From Kutzneria viridogrisea (GTDB lineage Bacteria > Actinomycetota > Actinomycetes > Mycobacteriales > Pseudonocardiaceae), in NCBI GenBank assembly GCA_014138725.1, contig JACJID010000004.1, forward strand, positions 434,001 through 498,000: 64,000 bases of DNA, written 5' to 3'. The notes under the pieces are model-generated. The model did no database searches and had not been told where the DNA came from. It saw only the letters and a program-made list of their open reading frames with translations. Position 1 is the stretch's first letter. The number at the start of each line of letters is the position of its first letter. The position numbers and the translations under genes are program-made. Below are positions 30,075 through 39,382 of this stretch, piece after piece.

Positions 30075-31550
30075 TCAGCCGGCGAACAGCCCGAGCGGGC
30101 GGGGATCGGTGTTCTGGTAGACGTGCTTGGCCTCGCGGTACTCGTCCAGTCCGGCGGGCCCGAGCTCGCGCCCGATGCCCGACTGCTTGAAGCCGCCCCA
30201 CTCCGCCTGCGGCAGGTACGGGTGGTAGTCGTTGATCCACACGGTGCCGTGCCGCAGCGCCGCGGCCACTCGCTGGGCCCGGTCCCCGTCACTGGTCCAG
30301 ACCGCACCGGCCAGCCCGTAGTCGGTGTCGTTGCCCAGTTCCACGGCCTCCCGCTCGGTGTGGAAGCACTCGGCGGTCAGGATCGGGCCGAAGGTCTCCT
30401 CGCGCACGACCCGCATCGAGCGCCGGCAGTCGGCGAAGACCGTTGGGCGGTAGAAGAAGCCGTCGGCGAGCTCAGGGTCGGCCGGGCGACGCCCGCCCGC
30501 GAGCAGTCGCGCGCCCTCCTCCAGCGCCGAGGCCACGTAGCCCTCGATCTTCTCCCGGTGCGCGGCGGAGATCAGCGGCCCGCTCTCGGTGCCCTCCACC
30601 AGCCCGCTGCCCAGCCGGATCCGGTCGGCGCGCTCGGCCACGGCGTCCACGAACCCGTCGTACACCGTGTCCTGCACCAGGAGCCGGGCACCTGCCGAGC
30701 AGACCTGTCCCCCGTGCAGGAACACCGCGTTGAGCGCCTGGTCCACCGCGGTCTCCAGGTCGGCGTCGGCGAAGACGATGTTGGGGTTCTTGCCGCCCAG
30801 TTCCAGCGCGACCTTCTTCACGTTGCCCGCGGCGGCGATCATGATCTGCCTGCCGGTGACCAGTCCGCCGGTGAAGGACACCAGGTCCACCAGCGGACTG
30901 TCGGCCAGCGGGGCCCCGGCGACCGGACCGGCGCCCAACACCAGGTTGACCACCCCCTCGGGCACGCCCGCCTCGGCGAGCAGGCCGACCAGCGCGATCG
31001 TGGTCAGCGGGGTGAGCTCGCTGGGCTTGATCACCATGGTGTTGCCCGCGGCCAGTGCGGGTGCGAGCTTCCAGGAGGCCTGTAGCAGCGGGTAGTTCCA
31101 CGGGGTGATCAGCCCGCAGACCCCGACCGGCTCGTACACGATCCGGCTCAGCGCCGTGGGCGAGCCGGTGTCGACGATGCGGCCGGGGTTCTTGTCGGCC
31201 AGTGCCGCGTAGTAGCGGAAGACCCGGATCACGTCGTCCACGTCCGCGCGGCTCTCGCCCAGCGTCTTGCCGGTGTCCAGTGTTTCGCTGTGCGCAAGTG
31301 TTTCCTTGTCGCGCAACAACAAGTCGGCCACCCGGTCGAGCAGGGCGCCGCGCTCGGCCGCCGGGGTCCTCGGCCAGGTCCCGTGGTCGAAGGCCCGCCG
31401 CGCCGCCTCGATCGCGCGCCGGGAGTCGGCCTCAGCGGCCTCCGCGACCTGGGCCAGCTCGCTGCCGTCGAACGGGTTGATCACCGCTCTGGTCTGGCCG
31501 TCCTCTGCTGACTCCCACTTGCCATCAATGAACAGCTGCGACACCGGCAC
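30075..31550 (-). CDS. betB: Betaine aldehyde dehydrogenase
   Basis: This 491-residue aldehyde dehydrogenase converts betaine aldehyde to glycine betaine with NAD(P). The active-site Glu is in [12 protein letters not shown] (about 255) and the nucleophilic Cys in [13 protein letters not shown] (about 286). NAD-binding FTGG is also present. Start at the GTG 31550; a second in-frame GTG two codons later has slightly better spacing from the upstream GCGAGG. It is the first gene of the betB-betA-permease unit and its promoter carries operator site C. Confidence 0.93.
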   Translation of the reverse strand: MPVSQLFIDGKWESAEDGQTRAVINPFDGSELAQVAEAAEADSRRAIEAARRAFDHGTWPRTPAAERGALLDRVADLLLRDKETLAHSETLDTGKTLGESRADVDDVIRVFRYYAALADKNPGRIVDTGSPTALSRIVYEPVGVCGLITPWNYPLLQASWKLAPALAAGNTMVIKPSELTPLTTIALVGLLAEAGVPEGVVNLVLGAGPVAGAPLADSPLVDLVSFTGGLVTGRQIMIAAAGNVKKVALELGGKNPNIVFADADLETAVDQALNAVFLHGGQVCSAGARLLVQDTVYDGFVDAVAERADRIRLGSGLVEGTESGPLISAAHREKIEGYVASALEEGARLLAGGRRPADPELADGFFYRPTVFADCRRSMRVVREETFGPILTAECFHTEREAVELGNDTDYGLAGAVWTSDGDRAQRVAAALRHGTVWINDYHPYLPQAEWGGFKQSGIGRELGPAGLDEYREAKHVYQNTDPRPLGLFAG

Positions 31551-31565
31551 CTCGCTTCGACCACT

Positions 31566-31601
31566 GTTGCTCTATCCGCAACACTGCGCTGATGCCGCAA
31601 C
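31566..31601. promoter_or_regulatory. IclR-type operator site C (betB promoter)
   Basis: GTTGCTCTATCCGCAAC (31566-31582), 2 bp, then TGCGCTGATGCCGCAAC (31585-31601). The first element is a perfect GTTGC-N7-GCAAC palindrome. It starts 16 bp upstream of betB. Confidence 0.7.
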
Positions 31602-31626
31602 AGCATCGTGTGTGCGGCGAACTGCG

Positions 31627-32781
31627 TCAAGTCGTGGGTAAGTGCCTGACCAGCTGACGCCGCCAGCGCCCGAACGCCTTCGCCCGGTTCATCGCCACCA
31701 CCGCAACGGGTTCGCCCGCCCGCTCGTAGACAGCGAGGAAGGACCGCTCCTCGGGGTCCCCCTCCACCACGCGCACAGCGTCCCCGGGGGCGCGGTGCCC
31801 GGCGAACTGGATCCGCACCCCGTACTGGTCAGACCAGAAATAGGGCGCCGCGGTGTGCACGTGCCTGCCGCGCTCCCCGGCCAACAGGGTCGCCGCGGCG
31901 ACGGTGGGCTGTTCCAGGGCGTTGGTCCAGTGCTCGACCCGCTCCCCGTGCACGGCCGCGCAGTCCCCGACCGCGACGACGTGGCCGAGGTTGGTCGCGC
32001 AGGAGGTGTCGGTGATCACCCCGTTGCCGAGTACGAGCCCCGAGCCGGCCAGCCACTCGATGTTGGGCACGGCGCCGATGCCCACGACCACGACGTCCGC
32101 GGGCAGGACAGTGCCATCGACCAGGCGCACACCCTCCACCTTGCTGGCTCCCACGAGCTCGCGCACGCCGACACCGGTCAGCAGGCGCACACCGTTCTCC
32201 CCGTGCAGACGAGCGCACAACTGGCCCATCTCGAGGCCGAACTGGCGGGCCAGCGGTACCGGATCGGCCTCCACCACCGTCACGTCCAGACCGAGAAGCC
32301 TTGCCGTGGAAGCGACTTCGGCCCCGATGAAGCCCGCCCCGATGATCACCAGCCGAGCACCTGGCAGCAGGTCCGCGCGCAGTGCCACGGCGTCGTCCAG
32401 GGTGCGCAGGCAGTGCACCCGATCGAGTCCCCCACCACCGGGCAGCGCACGTGCCCTCGCGCCGGTGGCCAGGACCACGCCGTCACAGCGGAGCGAGTCC
32501 TCAGTGGACAGCTGCACCGACCGGTCCGCCGCGTTGATCCGCACGGCGCGGGTGCCCAGCCGCCACTGGACCTCCAGCGCCTCGTCCTGGTCGCCGAGCA
32601 GGTCCAGTGAGCCCGCGGTTGCCTTGCCCGCCAGGAAGTCCTTGGACAGTGGCGGCCGGTCGTAGGGCTGGTGCCGCTCCTCGCCGACCACCACCAGGTG
32701 ACCGTCGTAGCCCTGCGCGCGCAGCGCCCGCACCGCCGAGAGCCCGGCCAGCGAGGCGCCGACGACGACCACGGTGCGCAC
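31627..32781 (-). CDS. Ferredoxin reductase (FAD/NAD) of the Rieske system
   Basis: This 384-residue protein is a BphA4/rubredoxin-reductase-like NAD(P)H:ferredoxin reductase. FAD-binding VVVVGASLAGLSAVRALRAQGY is at the N-terminus, NAD-binding VIIGAGFIGAEVASTARLLG at about 145, and a second FAD contact VVAVGDCAAV at about 275. The GTG at 32781 shares its first base with the TAG stop of the Rieske ferredoxin, so the two are coupled. It probably reduces that ferredoxin for the oxygenase encoded 7 kb away. Confidence 0.9.
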   Translation of the reverse strand: MRTVVVVGASLAGLSAVRALRAQGYDGHLVVVGEERHQPYDRPPLSKDFLAGKATAGSLDLLGDQDEALEVQWRLGTRAVRINAADRSVQLSTEDSLRCDGVVLATGARARALPGGGGLDRVHCLRTLDDAVALRADLLPGARLVIIGAGFIGAEVASTARLLGLDVTVVEADPVPLARQFGLEMGQLCARLHGENGVRLLTGVGVRELVGASKVEGVRLVDGTVLPADVVVVGIGAVPNIEWLAGSGLVLGNGVITDTSCATNLGHVVAVGDCAAVHGERVEHWTNALEQPTVAAATLLAGERGRHVHTAAPYFWSDQYGVRIQFAGHRAPGDAVRVVEGDPEERSFLAVYERAGEPVAVVAMNRAKAFGRWRRQLVRHLPTT

Positions 32782-33113
32782 TACGCGACCTCGGCCGGGG
32801 CGTCCACCACCACGTAGAGGGTTCCGTCCTGCACTAGCACCGGATAGGTCCGCACGGGTCTGGTCGCGGGTGGACCGCTGGGCAGGCCGGTGCGCAGGTC
32901 GAAGCAGGCCGCGTGCAGCGGGCACTCCACCGCGCAGCCCTCCAGCCAGCCCTCGGCCAGCGAGGCGTCCTGGTGTGTGCAGGTGTCGTCGATGGCGTAG
33001 TAGCCGCCGCCCGCGTCCTGCTCGACGTGGAACACCGCGATCGGGATGTCGGTGTGGACGATGCGGACGGACTCCCCGTGGGGGAGGTCGTCGACGTTGC
33101 ACACGGGGACCAT
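32781..33113 (-). CDS. Rieske-type ferredoxin subunit
   Basis: This 110-residue electron carrier has the Rieske motif CTHQDASLAEGW followed by CPLHAACFD, giving the Cys-His/Cys-His ligands of a [2Fe-2S] centre. It is the BphA3-like ferredoxin that would carry electrons from the adjacent reductase to the Rieske oxygenase. The ATG at 33113 has GGAGG five bases upstream and is preferred to an earlier in-frame opening inside the operator. It is the first gene of its transcription unit, divergent from the IclR regulator across operator B. Confidence 0.9.
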   Translation of the reverse strand: MVPVCNVDDLPHGESVRIVHTDIPIAVFHVEQDAGGGYYAIDDTCTHQDASLAEGWLEGCAVECPLHAACFDLRTGLPSGPPATRPVRTYPVLVQDGTLYVVVDAPAEVA

Positions 33114-33123
33114 CGACGCCTCC

Positions 33124-33159
33124 GTTGCGTAATGCACAACAGGTTGTGTTACACGCAAC
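33124..33159. promoter_or_regulatory. IclR-type operator site B (ferredoxin/IclR divergent promoter)
   Basis: GTTGCGTAATGCACAAC (33124-33140) and GTTGTGTTACACGCAAC (33143-33159) are separated by AG. The two elements form an imperfect 36-bp palindrome (13 of 17 pairs). Placed 10 bp from the ferredoxin start and 59 bp from the IclR start, it could also serve autoregulation. Confidence 0.72.
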
Positions 33160-33218
33160 AGAGTGGACACCGGCCGCGCCCGCCGTCAAGAGGGCAGCGA
33201 CTCAACTAGAGTCTGCTC

Positions 33219-34010
33219 ATGGTTAGCAGCGGTGACGCTCGTGCCGTCAATGGTCCGGCCGCACTCGTGCAATCCGTCGATCGGGCGGTGTCGGTGCTGG
33301 AACTGCTGGCCCAGCACGGCGAACTCGGCATCACCGAGCTGGCCGCCGAACTGGGTGTGCACAAGTCCACCGCCTTCCGCCTGGTCGCCGTCCTGGACGG
33401 CCGGGGCCTGGTCGAACAGACCACCGACCGGGGCAAGTACCGCCTCGGCTTCGGCATCGTGCGACTCGCCGGGGCGACAACCGCCCAGATGGACCTGTCC
33501 CGGGAGAGCCGCCCGGTGTGCGAGCGGCTGGCCGCGGCCGTCGGCGAGACGGTGAACGTGGCCATCCTCGACGGCGGGTTCGTGATCAACGTCAGCCAGA
33601 GCCGGGGCACCGCCGCGGTGGCCAGCCAGAACTGGATCGGGCAGCGCACCCCGTTGCACGCCACCTCCAGCGGCAAGGTGCTGCTGGCCTACCAGCCGCG
33701 CGAGGTGCGCGAGAACCTGCTCGCCCAGCCGCTGGCCGCCTACACCGACCTCACCATCACCGACCCGGCCCAGTTGCGGGTGGCGCTCAAGGACATCCAG
33801 CGGTCCGGCTGGGGCTACACCTCCGGCGAACTGGAGGTCGGGCTCAACGCGGTCGCGGCCCCGGTCCGCAGCGCGGACGGCGAGGTGGTCGCCGCGCTGA
33901 GCGTGTCCGGCCCGGCCTACCGGCTGGTGGACGACCGGTTCGCCGAGGTCGCCGCGGCCGCCGTGCGGGGCGCCGCGGAGGTCAGCGCCCGCCTGGGCTT
34001 CACCGGCTGA
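33219..34010 (+). CDS. IclR family regulator of choline/betaine catabolism
   Basis: This 263-residue regulator has an IclR winged helix at about 17-75 (QSVDRAVSVLELLAQHGELG then KSTAFRLVAVLDGRGLVEQ) and the C-terminal ligand-binding domain with TPLHATSSGKVLLAYQP. It lies in the middle of the choline-to-glycine cluster, divergent from the Rieske ferredoxin. Four promoters of the cluster share one operator layout, and this is the only regulator in it, so it is the likely local controller. The effector is probably a pathway compound such as glycine betaine, dimethylglycine or choline. Its 3' end touches the repeat array of locus 2. Confidence 0.92.
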   Translation: MVSSGDARAVNGPAALVQSVDRAVSVLELLAQHGELGITELAAELGVHKSTAFRLVAVLDGRGLVEQTTDRGKYRLGFGIVRLAGATTAQMDLSRESRPVCERLAAAVGETVNVAILDGGFVINVSQSRGTAAVASQNWIGQRTPLHATSSGKVLLAYQPREVRENLLAQPLAAYTDLTITDPAQLRVALKDIQRSGWGYTSGELEVGLNAVAAPVRSADGEVVAALSVSGPAYRLVDDRFAEVAAAAVRGAAEVSARLGFTG

Positions 34011-34062
34011 GCGGGACTCGGCCCCGGCTGAGCGGGACTCGACCGCCGGAGAGCGGGACTCG
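34011..34062. repeat. 21-bp-period intergenic repeat, locus 2 (3 units)
   Basis: GCGGGACTCG begins at 34011, 34032 and 34053, an exact 21-bp period, directly after the IclR stop codon. The flanks (CCGGCTGA or CCGGAGA before each unit) are also conserved. Confidence 0.8.
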
Positions 34063-34082
34063 CGGGGCTCAGCCGGTTGGGT

Positions 34083-34118
34083 GTTGTGCAGTGCGCAACA
34101 CGGCGCTTAATCTGCAAC
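34083..34118. promoter_or_regulatory. IclR-type operator site D (sox promoter)
   Basis: GTTGTGCAGTGCGCAAC (34083-34099), 2 bp, then GGCGCTTAATCTGCAAC (34102-34118). The same 17-2-17 layout as sites A-C, ending 31 bp before soxB. Confidence 0.7.
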
Positions 34119-34149
34119 AACCTGGCTGGCTCCGCCGAGAGGGGGCGCT

Positions 34150-35367
34150 GTGTCCGCCGTGCTGCCCGAGCACCCCGAGTTCCTGTGGCGCAACCCCGAT
34201 CCCCGGCGCTCCTACGAGGTCGTGATCGTCGGCGGTGGCGGGCACGGTCTGGCCACCGCGTACTACCTGGCCCGCAACCACGGCATCACCAACGTGGCCG
34301 TGCTGGAGCGCGGGTGGCTCGCGGGCGGCAACATGGCCCGCAACACCACGATCATCCGCTCCAACTACCTGTGGGACGAGAGCGCGGCGATCTACGAGCA
34401 TGCCCTCAAGCAGTGGGAGGCCCTGCCCGAGGAGCTGGACTACGACTTCCTGTTCAGCCAACGGGGAGTCCTCAACCTGGCGCACACCCCGCAGGACGTC
34501 CGCGAGGGCGTGCGCCGGGTGAACGCCAACCAGCTCAACGGGGTGGACGCCGAGTGGCTGAACCCCGACCAGGTCAAGGAGTTCTGCCCGATCGTCGACA
34601 TCTCACCCGGGGTCCGCTACCCGGTGCTGGGCGCGACCCTGCAACCGCGCGCGGGCATCGCCAAGCACGACCACGTGGCCTGGGCCTTCGCCCGCACGGC
34701 CGACGAGCACGGCATCGACCTGATCCAGGACTGCGAGGTCACCGGCTTCCTGCGCGACGGGGACAAGATCCTCGGCGTGCAGACCACGCGCGGGCCGATC
34801 ATGGCGGACCGGATCGGGCTCGCCGCCGCCGGGCACACCAGCGTGCTGGCCGGGCTCGCCGGGTTACGTCTTCCCCTACAGAGCCACCCCTTGCAGGCGC
34901 TGGTGTCCGAACTGCTGGAACCGGTGCACCCGTGCGTGGTCATGTCCAACCACGTGCACGTCTACGTCAGCCAGGCACACAAGGGCGAACTGGTGATGGG
35001 CGCCGGGGTGGACCCGTACAACTCCTACGCCCAGCGGGGTTCGGTGCACGTCATCGAGCGCCAGATGGCCGCCGCGCTGGAACTGTTCCCGATCTTCGCG
35101 CGGGCGCACGTGATCCGCACCTGGGGCGGCATCGTGGACGTCACCCCGGACGCCTCGCCGATCATCGGCGCGACCCCGCTGGCCAACCTGTTCGTCAACT
35201 GCGGCTGGGGAACCGGCGGGTTCAAGGCCACCCCGGCCTCGGGCTGGGTGTACGCGCACACCCTGGCCACCGGGCGAGCGCACCCGCTCAACGAGCCCTT
35301 CGCCCTGGAGCGGTTCACCACCGGCGCGCTGATCGACGAGCACGGCGCCGCCGCCGTCGCGCACTGA
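34150..35367 (+). CDS. soxB: Sarcosine oxidase beta subunit
   Basis: This 405-residue flavoprotein is the sarcosine-oxidising subunit of heterotetrameric sarcosine oxidase. The FAD motif [17 protein letters not shown] is at about 25-41, and the C-terminal [16 protein letters not shown] and [12 protein letters not shown] are typical of the family. The product iminium is passed to SoxA. The GTG at 34150 is preceded by GAGAGGGGGC. First gene of soxBDAG, with operator D in the promoter. Length equals that of known SoxB proteins. Confidence 0.95.
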   Translation: MSAVLPEHPEFLWRNPDPRRSYEVVIVGGGGHGLATAYYLARNHGITNVAVLERGWLAGGNMARNTTIIRSNYLWDESAAIYEHALKQWEALPEELDYDFLFSQRGVLNLAHTPQDVREGVRRVNANQLNGVDAEWLNPDQVKEFCPIVDISPGVRYPVLGATLQPRAGIAKHDHVAWAFARTADEHGIDLIQDCEVTGFLRDGDKILGVQTTRGPIMADRIGLAAAGHTSVLAGLAGLRLPLQSHPLQALVSELLEPVHPCVVMSNHVHVYVSQAHKGELVMGAGVDPYNSYAQRGSVHVIERQMAAALELFPIFARAHVIRTWGGIVDVTPDASPIIGATPLANLFVNCGWGTGGFKATPASGWVYAHTLATGRAHPLNEPFALERFTTGALIDEHGAAAVAH

Positions 35368-35383
35368 AGGAGGATCACCGGCG

Positions 35384-35632
35384 ATGCTGCTCATCCCGTG
35401 CCCGTGGTGCGGCGACCGCGACGAGACCGAGTTCCACTACGGCGGCCAGGCGCACGTCGCGTACCCGCAGTCCCCGGACGCCCTGTCCGACGCCCAGTGG
35501 GCCGAGTACCTGTTCGTGCGGGACAACCCGAAGGGCGAGTTCGCCGAGCGCTGGTGCCACAACGCGGGCTGCCGACGGTGGTTCAACCTCGTGCGCGACA
35601 CCGCCACGCACCAGATCGTGGTGCAGCGGTGA
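35384..35632 (+). CDS. soxD: Sarcosine oxidase delta subunit
   Basis: This 82-residue zinc-binding subunit has CPWCGDRDETEFHYGG near the N-terminus and WCHNAGCRRWF later, giving the conserved Cys/His ligands. It stabilises the tetramer. The start has GGAGGATC upstream, and the stop overlaps the soxA GTG by four bases. Small size and position between soxB and soxA are characteristic. Confidence 0.95.
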   Translation: MLLIPCPWCGDRDETEFHYGGQAHVAYPQSPDALSDAQWAEYLFVRDNPKGEFAERWCHNAGCRRWFNLVRDTATHQIVVQR

Positions 35633-38343
35633 CCGCGCACCGGCTGCCCAACGGGGGCCGGGTGGACCGAGCAGCACCGGTCCGGTTCACCTATGACGGC
35701 AAGCGGTACACCGGCTTGCGGGGTGACACCCTCGCCTCGGCGCTGATCGCCAACGGGGTGCTCGAAGTGGCGCCGAGCAGCTACCGCGGGCGGCCACGGG
35801 GCATCGTCACAGCAGGTGTGGACGAACCCAACGCGCTGGTGCTGGTGGACGGCTCGCTACTACCCGCGACCACACTCGAACTGCACGACGGACTGAGTGC
35901 CACCGGACGCAGCGGCGTGGGTCGGCTGACCGACTCGACCGACTCGGTCCGCCACGACAAGCGATACGTGCACTGCGACGTGCTCGTGGTGGGCGGCGGA
36001 CCGGCCGGGCTGGCGGCTGCGCAGGCGGCCGGACGGACCGGTGCGCGCACGATCCTCGCCGACGAGCGGACCGAACTCGGCGGCACCCTGTTGGCGACCA
36101 AGGGGTTCGACCTGTCCTGGCCCGGGCTCGCCGAGTTCCCGGAGACCCGGGTGCTGTCGCGGACCACCGCGGTGGGGTACTACGACCAGAACTACGTGGT
36201 GTTGGCGCAGCGGAACACGTTGTGGCACGTCCGGGCGAAACGTGTCGTGCTGGCAACGGGTGCGCACGAACGACCGCTGGTGTTCGCCGACAACGACCGC
36301 CCCGGGGTGATGCTGGCCTCCGCGGTCCGCGAGTACGTCAACCGGTACGCGGTGGCCCCCGGACAGAACGTCGTGCTCGCCACCACCAACGACAGCGCCT
36401 ACCAGGTCGCGCTGGACCTGATCGCGGCGGGCATCACCGTATCGGCCATTGTGGACAGTCGGCCGGAACCACCTGCGGCACTGGTGAACCAGGTCGGCGT
36501 CGAGGTGATCACCGGGTCAGCGGTCACCGGCACCGAGGGACGACACCGGGTCAGTGCCGTCCACATCGGACCTGACCGCAGCATCCCGTGCGACCTGCTC
36601 GCGGTGTCCGGGGGCTGGAACCCCGCCGTGCACATGTTCTCCCAGGCACAGGGCAGGGTCCGCTACGAGGAGCGGATCGCCGCCTTCGTGCCGGACACCT
36701 GTCCGCAGGACCTGGAGGTCGTCGGCGCCGCGAACGCCACCTACGAGCTGGCCGCCTGCCTGGCCGAGGGCGCGGCGGCCGGTGCGCGTGCCGCACACCT
36801 CGCGGGGTTCGGCGGCGGGACCGCCCCGGAGCTGCCGCCAGTACCGGCCGAGTCGGATTCGGCGCACCGTCCGGTGTGGATGGTGGAGGGCGACGAGACC
36901 CTGCAGTTCATTGACCTGCAAAGGGACTCGACAGTCGCCGACATCCGGCGCGCCACCGGGGCAGGCCTGCGGTCGGTGGAGCACGTCAAGCGCTACACGA
37001 CCGTCGGCACCGGTCTGGACCAGGGCCGTACGGGCGGGGTCCCAGCGATCGGGGTCATCGCCGAACTGCTCGGTGCGAGCAGCCCGGGCGAGGTCGGCAC
37101 CACCACGTATCGCCCGCCGTACACGCCGGTTTCCTTCGCACTGCTGGCAGGCCGGGATCGGGGCGAGCTGCACGACCCGATCCGGCGCACGGCGATGCAC
37201 TCCTGGCACGTGGCGCACGGCGCGGTGTTCGAGGACGTTGGGCAGTGGAAGCGCCCGCACCACTACCCCCGCGCCGGGGAGGACGCGCAGGCCGCGGTGC
37301 TGCGCGAGTGCACAGCCGCCCGCACCGGCTTGGCCATGATGGACGCCTCCACCCTGGGCAAGATCGAAGTGCAGGGGCCGGACGCGGGCGAGTTCCTGAA
37401 CCGCATGTACACCAACGCCTTCGCGAAGCTGGCGATCGGCTCGTGCCGGTATGGCATGCTCTGCCGCGCGGACGGCATGGTGTTCGACGACGGCGTGGTG
37501 CTGCGGCTGGCTGAGGACCGGTACCTGACCACCACGACCACCGGCAACGCCGCCGCCGTGCTGGACTGGTTCGAGGAGTGGCAGCAGACCGAGTGGCCCG
37601 AACTGCGCGTGCGGTTCACCTCGGTCACCGAGCAGTGGGCGACGATCGCCGTGGTGGGGCCGGGATCCCGCGCGGCGTTGACCCCGCTGCTGCCGGACCT
37701 GGACCTGTCCGCGGCGGCGTTCGGGTTCATGACCTTCCGCGACACCGTGCTGTGCAACGGAGTCCCGGCCCGGGTCGCGCGCGTCTCGTTCTCCGGCGAG
37801 CTCGCGTTCGAGATCAACGTGGCCACCTGGCACGGCCTGAGCACCTGGGAACTGGTCGCCAACACGGGCGCCACGCCGTACGGCACCGAGACGATGCACG
37901 TGCTGCGCGCGGAGAAGGGCTTCGTGATCGTCGGGCAGGACACCGACGGCACGGTGACCCCACAGGACCTCGGCATGGACTGGATCGTGTCCAAGCGCAA
38001 GGACTTCGTTGGCAGGCGGTCGTTCTCCCGTCCCGACACGGCCCGTCCCGACCGCAGGCAACTGGTCGGCCTGCTGCCGGTGGACCCGGACGATCTGCTG
38101 CCCGAGGGCGCGCAACTGGTGGCCGGTGGCGTGCCGCTGACCCCGCCCGTGCCGATGCTGGGCCACGTGACCTCCAGCTACCGCAGCGCCGCCCTGGGCC
38201 GGACCTTCGCACTGGCGCTGGTCGCGGGCGGTCGTGACCTGATCGGCCGGGAACTGCTTGCCCCGCTTGGGAATCGCGTCATCACCGCCACCGTGACCGA
38301 GCCGATCTTCTACGACCCGGAGGGGACTCGCCGTGACGGTTGA
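35629..38343 (+). CDS. soxA: Sarcosine oxidase alpha subunit
   Basis: This 904-residue subunit has an N-terminal ferredoxin-like region with FTYDGKRYTGLRGDTLASAL (about 20-40), a pyridine-nucleotide/FAD fold with VLVVGGGPAGLAAAQAA (about 118) and a C-terminal GcvT-type folate domain from about 520. It channels the imine from SoxB to tetrahydrofolate, forming methylene-tetrahydrofolate. It is slightly shorter than many SoxA proteins (about 960), mostly in the linker regions. The GTG at 35629 overlaps the soxD stop; an opening extending upstream lies inside soxD. The 3' end overlaps soxG by 11 bases. Confidence 0.95.
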   Translation: MTAHRLPNGGRVDRAAPVRFTYDGKRYTGLRGDTLASALIANGVLEVAPSSYRGRPRGIVTAGVDEPNALVLVDGSLLPATTLELHDGLSATGRSGVGRLTDSTDSVRHDKRYVHCDVLVVGGGPAGLAAAQAAGRTGARTILADERTELGGTLLATKGFDLSWPGLAEFPETRVLSRTTAVGYYDQNYVVLAQRNTLWHVRAKRVVLATGAHERPLVFADNDRPGVMLASAVREYVNRYAVAPGQNVVLATTNDSAYQVALDLIAAGITVSAIVDSRPEPPAALVNQVGVEVITGSAVTGTEGRHRVSAVHIGPDRSIPCDLLAVSGGWNPAVHMFSQAQGRVRYEERIAAFVPDTCPQDLEVVGAANATYELAACLAEGAAAGARAAHLAGFGGGTAPELPPVPAESDSAHRPVWMVEGDETLQFIDLQRDSTVADIRRATGAGLRSVEHVKRYTTVGTGLDQGRTGGVPAIGVIAELLGASSPGEVGTTTYRPPYTPVSFALLAGRDRGELHDPIRRTAMHSWHVAHGAVFEDVGQWKRPHHYPRAGEDAQAAVLRECTAARTGLAMMDASTLGKIEVQGPDAGEFLNRMYTNAFAKLAIGSCRYGMLCRADGMVFDDGVVLRLAEDRYLTTTTTGNAAAVLDWFEEWQQTEWPELRVRFTSVTEQWATIAVVGPGSRAALTPLLPDLDLSAAAFGFMTFRDTVLCNGVPARVARVSFSGELAFEINVATWHGLSTWELVANTGATPYGTETMHVLRAEKGFVIVGQDTDGTVTPQDLGMDWIVSKRKDFVGRRSFSRPDTARPDRRQLVGLLPVDPDDLLPEGAQLVAGGVPLTPPVPMLGHVTSSYRSAALGRTFALALVAGGRDLIGRELLAPLGNRVITATVTEPIFYDPEGTRRDG

Positions 38344-38938
38344 GCCGCGCCGCAGCCCGCTCGACGGGCTGGACGTGCACCGCGAGGGCGTGCGGCTGCG
38401 CGAACTGCCGTTCCCGAGTCAGGTCGACCTGCGCCTGGATCCCGTTGGCACCGCGGCGAACCGGGTCGCGCAGTCGCTGGGCACCCCACTGCCGGTGGTG
38501 CCGAACACCGTGGTCGTGTCCGGCGACCGGCACACCTTGTGGCTCGGGCCCGACGAGTGGCTGGTGGTCGGCCCGGACGGGGACGCGCCGGTGGTCGTGC
38601 GGGCGCTGCGCGAGGCGTTGGGCACCGAACCTGGCTCCGTGGTCGACGTGTCCGCCAACCGGGTCGTGCTGGAGCTGTCCGGCGCGCGGGCTCGGGACGT
38701 GCTCGAACAGGGCTGCTCGATCGACCTGCACCCGCGTGCGTTCGGGCCCGAACGATGTGCGCAGACCCTGCTCGCCCGGGCCAATGTCCTGCTGTACCAG
38801 GTGAACGAAATGCCGACCTACTGGGTCATGGTCCGCCCCTCGTTCGCCGAGTACCTGGTCAGCTGGCTGCTCGACGCGGCACGGTGTCCGCGTGTGGGAG
38901 CTGACCGGTCAGGGCGTGGCACCGATCCGAGCTCGTAG
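38333..38938 (+). CDS. soxG: Sarcosine oxidase gamma subunit
   Basis: This 201-residue subunit has the GcvT-like fold of SoxG, with LWLGPDEWLVVGP (about 68) and SVVDVSANRVVLELSGARARDVLEQGCSIDLHP region (about 103-135). The family normally ends near SFAEYLVSWLLDAA. Here about 18 further residues are read through DNA that encodes the last codons of the opposite-strand flavodoxin gene, a 30-bp tail-to-tail overlap. It ends the soxBDAG operon. Confidence 0.92.
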   Translation: MTVEPRRSPLDGLDVHREGVRLRELPFPSQVDLRLDPVGTAANRVAQSLGTPLPVVPNTVVVSGDRHTLWLGPDEWLVVGPDGDAPVVVRALREALGTEPGSVVDVSANRVVLELSGARARDVLEQGCSIDLHPRAFGPERCAQTLLARANVLLYQVNEMPTYWVMVRPSFAEYLVSWLLDAARCPRVGADRSGRGTDPSS

Positions 38939-39382
38939 CCCTTCGGCGAAGGTGCGCGCCGCCTCCAGATCGGTGGCGTTGGGCCGTCCCTTGTTGATAC
39001 CGCCGACAAGCCTGAACGGGAGCCAGGTGTCGAACCCGCGACACGAGAAGGTGTCGTCCACTTCGAAGCCCTTGCGCTTGAGCAGCCGCACCAGGGGCCG
39101 TGTGAAGGGCCGGATCCGCGATTCGGCCAATCCACTGGTGGCGAACACGAACGCCCTGCCTCGTTCCCCCTCCGGGAGCGACTGGGCGAACCGGCGCAGT
39201 CGTGGGTGGAACTTCCGCAAGAAGATCCCTGAACCGAATCCCACGAGGTCGTAGGTGGCGAGCTCGGCCGCATCGATCTGCTCCGGGTCGACAACGGCGG
39301 CCTCCAGGACCTGGGCCATGGCCTCGGCGATCCGCTTGGTGTTGCCATGGGATGCGGAGGCGCACACGATGACGGTCTTCAT
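38909..39382 (-). CDS. Flavodoxin-domain protein
   Basis: This 157-residue protein has the flavodoxin FMN phosphate loop CASASHGNTKRIAEAMA (about 7-23) and a GFGSGIFLRKFHPRLR segment typical of the flavodoxin_5/HemG-like group. It probably carries electrons or reduces a quinone or flavin partner. Its ATG overlaps the stop of the upstream sigma factor gene (ATGA), so it belongs to that operon and may be part of the oxidative-stress or membrane-stress output. Its 3' end overlaps soxG on the other strand. Confidence 0.85.
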   Translation of the reverse strand: MKTVIVCASASHGNTKRIAEAMAQVLEAAVVDPEQIDAAELATYDLVGFGSGIFLRKFHPRLRRFAQSLPEGERGRAFVFATSGLAESRIRPFTRPLVRLLKRKGFEVDDTFSCRGFDTWLPFRLVGGINKGRPNATDLEAARTFAEGLRARIGATP

